Assembly: GCA_937870675.1 (NCBI GenBank)
Contig: CALMZN010000020.1
Coordinates: 1-39,675 of the forward strand
Reading direction: 5' to 3'
Source: an uncultured bacterium
Lineage (GTDB): Bacteria > Patescibacteriota > Patescibacteriia > UBA1558 > GWA2-36-10
DNA length: 39,675 bases
Of this stretch, positions 34,451 through 39,675 are shown piece by piece. Position 1 is the first letter of the stretch; each line of letters opens with the position of its first letter. The notes below the pieces were generated by a model. The model worked only from the letters and a program-made list of their open reading frames with translations, had not been told where the DNA came from and ran no database searches. The translations under genes were made by a program, and so were the position numbers.

Positions 34451-34776
34451 GGCGACGACTCCGCTCTCGCGGCTTCTTGCGGATCCCGGACCCACTGCGC
34501 CGTTGCTTTGCGGCAGACACCCGATCAGACGCGCCCTCGGGCGCATCCAACTGCGGTTTCTAGGTTGAACGCCGACAAACCCAGCAGTAATTTCTGGATG
34601 GGTAACGGCATCCTGGGTGGCGGCCATGCTGATGCTGTTCTTCATGGGGCCGCTATCGAACGCGACGGGCATCCTGGCAAGCGCGCCGTGGATCTTGCTT
34701 TCCGCCGTGGTCATGGCGCGTGTGATGTCGGACTGGCGTGGTGAACCACCTGAGCCTGATTACCAGCTTTCCTGTC

Positions 34777-36120
34777 TCAAGGTTTCCGGACGACGACAGT
34801 CTGGCCTGCGCGGATCATGCCGCTGTTCCGGATGGCAGGATTCCACGCCTTGATATCCGCGAGGCTGATGTCGAAACGCTGCGCGATGCTAAACAGCGTG
34901 TCGCCGCGCCGCACTTCATGCCGGGTCAGCGTTCGCGCTGACAGGTCGTTGTGTGCCTCCGCGGGGCCTTTGACCGGAACGAGTATGGTCTGCGCGCGCA
35001 CCAGTTTGCCCTTTTTCAAATCCAGCTGGTTGTGTTCTTCGAGGCGGGCAAGGCTGACGTTGAAGCGCCTGGCAATGGCTGCGGCGCGCTCGCCTTTTTG
35101 CGCCGTGTAGGGTTGCCAGGTGTCCCAGTTTCCGGTTTCCAGGTTGCGCTGGAACTTGTCCGACTTGTCGACGGGAACCAGCAGACTCACCGGCGTATCG
35201 GAGCGGATCAGCTTGCGTGGGAAGGCGGCATTCAGTGCAGCGAATTCATCGCTGCTCATGTTCGCCAGCCGCGCAGCGGAGTGGAGATCCATGTTGGCCT
35301 GGACGGTGACCTGGCTGAAATAAGGTTGGTTCGGCAATGGCTCGATGGCAACGTTGTAACGCTCGGGCGCGTGGATCAAGGTTCTCAGCGCCAGCAGCTT
35401 GGGGACGTAATGTCGGGTTTCGTTCGGCAAGGACAGGCTGGCGTAGTCGGTAGGCAGTCCCTGCTGGACATTGTTCTGGATGGCACGAGTGACGCAGCCC
35501 TCGCCGCAGTTGTAGGCTGCTAATGCCAGTTGCCAGTCGCCGAAGTCCAGATACAGCTTGCCCAGGTAGTCGAGCGCGGCACTTGTGGCGGCCGTGAAGT
35601 CTCGCCGCCCGTCGTACCAGGTGTCCTGCCTCAGTCCGTAGTGGCGTCCGGTGGAGGGAATGAATTGCCAGATGCCGGAAGCCGCAGCAGACGAAAGCGC
35701 GGCCGGGTTGAACGCGCTCTCGACCATCGGCAGCAGGGCGATTTCCATCGGCATCGCACGCCGGTGGAGTTCCTCGACGATATGGTAGAGGTAAGGGCGC
35801 GAACGCTCAGCCATGCGACGCACGTTGTCCGGCCGGGCTGCAAACCAGGATTCGTGGACGGCAACCAGCGGGTTTTGCATGGCCATACCGTCGATGCGGA
35901 AACCATCACGAATGCGTTGCCAGACATCGTCGTGGCTGGCTTCTGCCGCAGTATCGCTTTCGATGCCGACGTCATCGCTGCCCCACTCCAGCGTCTGGAT
36001 ACTGGCGTGGGGTGCTTCGGCAAACGCAGGGTGGCAGAAGAAAACCGCCAGCAAGGCCAAGCTGAACAGGCTTGATCGGGGGGCGGCCGGTTTGATGCGG
36101 CCTAATTTGACTCCGGGCAA
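34777..36120 (-). CDS. mltD: Membrane-bound lytic murein transglycosylase D with LysM domains
   Basis: ALLPMVESAFNPAALSSAAASGIWQFIPSTGRHYGL...LALAAYNCGEGCV; C-terminal LysM HEVRRGDTLFSIAQRFDISLADIKAWN. Confidence 0.94.
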   Translation of the reverse strand: MPGVKLGRIKPAAPRSSLFSLALLAVFFCHPAFAEAPHASIQTLEWGSDDVGIESDTAAEASHDDVWQRIRDGFRIDGMAMQNPLVAVHESWFAARPDNVRRMAERSRPYLYHIVEELHRRAMPMEIALLPMVESAFNPAALSSAAASGIWQFIPSTGRHYGLRQDTWYDGRRDFTAATSAALDYLGKLYLDFGDWQLALAAYNCGEGCVTRAIQNNVQQGLPTDYASLSLPNETRHYVPKLLALRTLIHAPERYNVAIEPLPNQPYFSQVTVQANMDLHSAARLANMSSDEFAALNAAFPRKLIRSDTPVSLLVPVDKSDKFQRNLETGNWDTWQPYTAQKGERAAAIARRFNVSLARLEEHNQLDLKKGKLVRAQTILVPVKGPAEAHNDLSARTLTRHEVRRGDTLFSIAQRFDISLADIKAWNPAIRNSGMIRAGQTVVVRKP

Positions 36121-36173
36121 GTCGGTCTCCCGTACTCAACAAGGTCTCATCCTAAGTTCCTGGGCGAATATGG

Positions 36174-36944
36174 TCAACCATCCCAGGCATCCTTGGCGGC
36201 GCGGATCGCCCCGAACACTTCAGCTGGGCCGGGATGCGGACATTTCAGAAAGCGGGTGGCAAAAGCCGTCATGTCAGGTGTGTGGAAGCGCAGGAACGGA
36301 TTGGTGGCCTTTTCCAGCGCCAGGGTCGAGGGCAGGGTGGGACAGTTGCGCGCACGCAGGGCGCGGTCGGTTCGCTCGCGTTCCTGGAGTGCGGGGTTAT
36401 CCCTGTCGATGGTCTTGGCAAAATCGATGTTGCTGAGGGTGTATTCATGTGCACAGCAGACCCGGGTCGCATCGGGCAACGCTAAAATGGCGTCGAGGCT
36501 GGCTGCCATTATCGCGGGTGTGCCTTCGAACAACTTACCGCAACCGCAGCCGAATACAGTATCGCCGCAGAACAGGCAGCCGTGGCCTATGTAACTGAGA
36601 TGATCGAGCGTGTGTCCCGGTGTGGCCAGCACGTCGAGGTGCAGGCCGAGCTCAAGGAAGTCGACCGAATCGCCGCCATAAAGCGGGTGGGTAACCGCAG
36701 GGATGAGCGGGTTGTCCGGGGCGTAGACGGCACATTCGTAGCGTTGACGCAGCACCGCGTTCCCGCCAGTATGGTCGCGGTGGTGGTGGGTGATCAGCAC
36801 CGCGGTCAAATCGAGTTGATGTGCGTCGAGAAAGGCGATCAGCGGCACGGGATCGCCAGGGTCTACCGCCACGGCGGCGCGGTCGTCGTGCCACACCCAG
36901 ATGTAGTTGTCTTCGAACGCGGGCAGGGGAATGAGTGTCAACAT
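36174..36944 (-). CDS. gloB: Hydroxyacylglutathione hydrolase (glyoxalase II)
   Basis: LIPLPAFEDNYIWVW, LITHHHRDHTGGN, TPGHTLDHLSYIG, CAHEYTLSNIDFA. Confidence 0.95.
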   Translation of the reverse strand: MLTLIPLPAFEDNYIWVWHDDRAAVAVDPGDPVPLIAFLDAHQLDLTAVLITHHHRDHTGGNAVLRQRYECAVYAPDNPLIPAVTHPLYGGDSVDFLELGLHLDVLATPGHTLDHLSYIGHGCLFCGDTVFGCGCGKLFEGTPAIMAASLDAILALPDATRVCCAHEYTLSNIDFAKTIDRDNPALQERERTDRALRARNCPTLPSTLALEKATNPFLRFHTPDMTAFATRFLKCPHPGPAEVFGAIRAAKDAWDG

Positions 36945-36973
36945 GATGGAGCTACCAGACAGAGAGAGCCGCT

Positions 36974-37711
36974 ATGTTATCCAAGCTGAATAACGAATGG
37001 TTTGAAACGCCGCTGGGACAGCACCTGCTGTTTCGCGAGCAGCGCTATTTCGACGATGCGGTGTCGGATGTGTTCGGCTTCAATGCCGTACAGGTCGGCC
37101 TGCCGCAACTCGATTTCCTGCGCAACAGCCGCATTCCGCTGCGTGTGACCTGTGCGGTTGAAGCATCGTCCCAGGTGCGGGCCGATGCCATGTTCCTGCC
37201 GTTCGAGAGCCAGTCGCTCGATCTGCTGCTGTTGCCGCACGTGCTGGAATTCAGTGCCAACCCGCACCAGGTGCTGCGCGAGGCCGAGCGGGTGCTGCGC
37301 CCGGAAGGCCGGCTAATGCTGGCTGGCTTCAATCCGCGCAGCCTGTGGGGGCTGGCGCGCGTATTGCAGGGCGGCGAGCGCGGTTATCCGTGGAACGGCA
37401 GCTTCCTGAATATTTCGCGGGTGAAGGACTGGATGGTATTGCTGGGACTCGAGGTGGCGGCCGGCAGCATGTGCTGCTACAGGCCGCCGATCAACCGCGA
37501 GCACTGGCTGCGTCGACTGCGCTTCATGGAGCCCGCAGGGGACCGTTGGTGGGCCATGGGCGGCGGCGTGTATTTCCTTCAGGCGGTGAAGCGGGTGCAG
37601 GGCATGAATATTATTTTGCCGCAATGGAAAACACCGGTGGCGCAGCGTTTATTATCGCCGGCAGCCAAGGTGATCAATCTGAAACAGTATCGGGTGCGTC
37701 GTGATCGCTGA
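36974..37711 (+). CDS. Class I SAM-dependent methyltransferase
   Basis: [53 protein letters not shown]. Confidence 0.88.
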   Translation: MLSKLNNEWFETPLGQHLLFREQRYFDDAVSDVFGFNAVQVGLPQLDFLRNSRIPLRVTCAVEASSQVRADAMFLPFESQSLDLLLLPHVLEFSANPHQVLREAERVLRPEGRLMLAGFNPRSLWGLARVLQGGERGYPWNGSFLNISRVKDWMVLLGLEVAAGSMCCYRPPINREHWLRRLRFMEPAGDRWWAMGGGVYFLQAVKRVQGMNIILPQWKTPVAQRLLSPAAKVINLKQYRVRRDR

Positions 37712-38150
37712 CACCATATACATCTATAGTGATGGCGCCTGCAAGGGCAACCCCGGCCCGGGCGGCTGGGGCGCCTTGCTGGTGGCGCACGGACATCGCA
37801 AGGAAATCAGCGGCGGCGAAGCGAACACCACCAACAACCGCATGGAAATGACTGCGGTGATCCGTGCGCTGGAATCGCTGAAGCGCCCGTCCACGGTCGA
37901 GGTCCACACCGATTCTCAATATGTGCAGAAAGGCATCAGCGAATGGATGGCCGGCTGGAAACGGCGCAACTGGCACACCGCCGACGGCAAGCCGGTCAAG
38001 AACCAGGATCTGTGGCTGCAACTGGATGCACTGAGCCAGCTGCACACCATCCAGTGGAAATGGGTAAGAGGCCATGCGGGCCACCCGGAAAATGAACGCG
38101 CCGACCAACTGGCCAACCTAGGTGTGCTTCAGGCACAACAACACTTATAA
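37701..38150 (+). CDS. rnhA: Ribonuclease HI
   Basis: [64 protein letters not shown]. Confidence 0.97.
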   Translation: MIADTIYIYSDGACKGNPGPGGWGALLVAHGHRKEISGGEANTTNNRMEMTAVIRALESLKRPSTVEVHTDSQYVQKGISEWMAGWKRRNWHTADGKPVKNQDLWLQLDALSQLHTIQWKWVRGHAGHPENERADQLANLGVLQAQQHL

Positions 38151-38155
38151 CAACC

Positions 38156-38860
38156 ATGCGACAAATCATTCTCGATACAGAAACCACCGGCCTTGACCAC
38201 AGCCAGGGGCATCGCATCATCGAGGTGGCTGCGGTTGAAATGGTCAATCGTCGGCTCACTGGCAACCATCTGCACCGCTATGTCAACCCCGACCGCGATA
38301 TCGACGCCGGTGCGATGCAGGTGCACGGCATCACCCCGGAATTTCTCCAGGACAAGCCGCGTTTTGCCGATATCGCCCGGGAGTTCGTCGACTACATCCA
38401 GGGCGCCGAGCTCATCATTCACAATGCACCGTTCGATGTCGGCTTCCTCAACATGGAGCTACGCCTGCTCGACATGGCGCCGCTGACGACTTGGTGCGAC
38501 GGCGTGACTGACACCCTGGCGATGGCCAAGGCGCTGCATCCCGGCCAACGCAACAACCTGGACGCACTGTGCAAACGTTATGGCGTGGATAACGCGGCAC
38601 GCACCCTGCACGGCGCCCTGCTCGACTGCGAATTGCTGGCTGCGGTATATCTGGCGCTTACGCGCGGACAGGAAAGTCTTTCGATTGGGCTGGAAATCCG
38701 CAGTGTGCAGGCCGATCAGGCTGCAGCGCGCTTGCGCCCCAGGCCCGTGCTGTCTCAGGCATCCGCCGAGGAACTGGATGCGCACGCCAGCCTGCTCGAG
38801 GCGATCGCCAGTGAGAGCAAGGGCGCCTGCCTGTGGGGCGCGGAGCAGGAAGCGGTTTGA
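38156..38860 (+). CDS. dnaQ: DNA polymerase III epsilon subunit
   Basis: MRQIILDTETTGLDHSQGHRIIEVAAVEMVNRRLTGNHLHRYVNPDR...HNAPFDVGFLNMEL. Confidence 0.96.
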   Translation: MRQIILDTETTGLDHSQGHRIIEVAAVEMVNRRLTGNHLHRYVNPDRDIDAGAMQVHGITPEFLQDKPRFADIAREFVDYIQGAELIIHNAPFDVGFLNMELRLLDMAPLTTWCDGVTDTLAMAKALHPGQRNNLDALCKRYGVDNAARTLHGALLDCELLAAVYLALTRGQESLSIGLEIRSVQADQAAARLRPRPVLSQASAEELDAHASLLEAIASESKGACLWGAEQEAV

Positions 38861-38868
38861 CCGCTTGC

Positions 38869-39675
38869 ATGCCGGGCAGGTGGGCCACGCTTCAGCGCAT
38901 CGCGCGTTGGGGGCTGGTGTGCGTGTGTCTGATCCTGGTGTCGGCGCAGGCGGTCGCCGCACGGGTGGTGGTGGTGCTGAGCAATGATTCGGCGCCGTAC
39001 CAGGAGGTCTATCAGGTCGTCCGTACCTTGCTGGACGATAGTCCCCATGAACTCAGCCGTGTGTATGCCGATAAACTGACCGCATCCGCACTGGGGGGGG
39101 CCAGCCTGGTTGTTGCCGTGGGCGTGCGTGCGGGGGACGCAGTGGCGTTGCTTGCGGACCGTCCTCCGGTGCTGGCGGTGCTGGTGCCGCGCGCATGGTA
39201 TGTCAGGGACGGGCGTTCAAAGCTGGATGGCAGCGGCTATGCGTCAGCCATCTATCTCGATCAACCCTTCGAGCGTCAGGCGAGGCTTATAAACCTCGCC
39301 TTTCCCGACGTGCGTAGGGTGGGTGTGCTGTTGAGCAACGATCAGGGTGATCTGGTGGGTGAACTGGACGCAGCCCTGCGCAGGCAGCAAATCGATCTGC
39401 TGCCAGGCATGCTGACGAGCGATGAACGGCTGATCGGTACGCTCGAAAACGTCTTGTCGGGAGCCGACTTGCTGCTGGCCGTGGCGGACCCGAAGGTGTT
39501 TAACCGCAACACGGCGCAAAGCCTTTTTCTGACAACCTATCGCTACCGCGTTCCGGTTGTGGGCTATTCACAGTCGCTGACACGGGCCGGTGCGCTGTTG
39601 TCGCTGCATTCCAGCCCGGCGCAAATCGGCCGCCAAACCGCCGAATGGGTGCTCGGCGCCCTCCAGGGCGCATCG
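38869..39675 (+). CDS. Exported ABC-substrate-binding-like protein, partial at window edge
   Basis: Open frame to window end: MPGRWATLQRIARWGLVCVCLILVSAQAVAARVVVVLSNDSAPYQEVYQVVRTLL...; signal peptide; not in the ORF track because it runs off the end. Confidence 0.65.
   Translation, partial: MPGRWATLQRIARWGLVCVCLILVSAQAVAARVVVVLSNDSAPYQEVYQVVRTLLDDSPHELSRVYADKLTASALGGASLVVAVGVRAGDAVALLADRPPVLAVLVPRAWYVRDGRSKLDGSGYASAIYLDQPFERQARLINLAFPDVRRVGVLLSNDQGDLVGELDAALRRQQIDLLPGMLTSDERLIGTLENVLSGADLLLAVADPKVFNRNTAQSLFLTTYRYRVPVVGYSQSLTRAGALLSLHSSPAQIGRQTAEWVLGALQGAS

Noticed and set aside
33578-34714. 378-aa minus-strand ORF
   Set aside because: His/Arg-rich shadow ORF largely antisense to the second NBD.
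34280-34744. 154-aa ORF in the yejF-mltD gap
   Set aside because: No recognisable motif and spans a short tandem repeat; could be gene debris but cannot be supported.
1-39675. CRISPR arrays, transposases, phage modules, toxin-antitoxin or secondary-metabolite clusters
   Set aside because: No regularly spaced repeats and no recognisable cas, transposase, phage or NRPS/PKS proteins in the ORFs.

Overview
The window looks chimeric. Bases 1 to ~26,880 are AT-rich and carry a Patescibacteria/CPR-style gene set: trmD, khpA, rpsP, an unusually short smc, rnc, a nusB-Nudix fusion, rpmF, a VanW-domain protein, hsp20, three tRNAs, a lamin-tail-domain surface protein, ssb, rnhB, gdhA, a trxB-trxA-CsoR-family operon, a bactofilin, yidC, yidD, rnpA and rpmH. 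Bases ~26,880 to 39,675 are GC-rich and betaproteobacteria-like: fabI, a yejABEF-like ABC transporter, mltD, gloB, a methyltransferase, rnhA and dnaQ. The switch falls at the 5' end of rpmH, exactly where the fabI stop codon lies. The most interesting signals in the CPR part are: (1) two tandem, convincingly transcribed structured RNAs of unknown family upstream of smc, each with a near-consensus sigma70 promoter, a long closing helix and an intrinsic terminator, plus two further orphan sRNA candidates; (2) an identical 30-nt palindromic element placed in frame in two unrelated genes (trmD and a surface-protein signal peptide), read in two different frames, with a decayed intergenic copy; (3) an SMC protein with no recognisable hinge; (4) a NusB-Nudix fusion; (5) a CsoR-family repressor with an atypical residue set whose operator overlaps the promoter of a thioredoxin operon. 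All assignments are from reading the sequence; no searches or folding programs were run.
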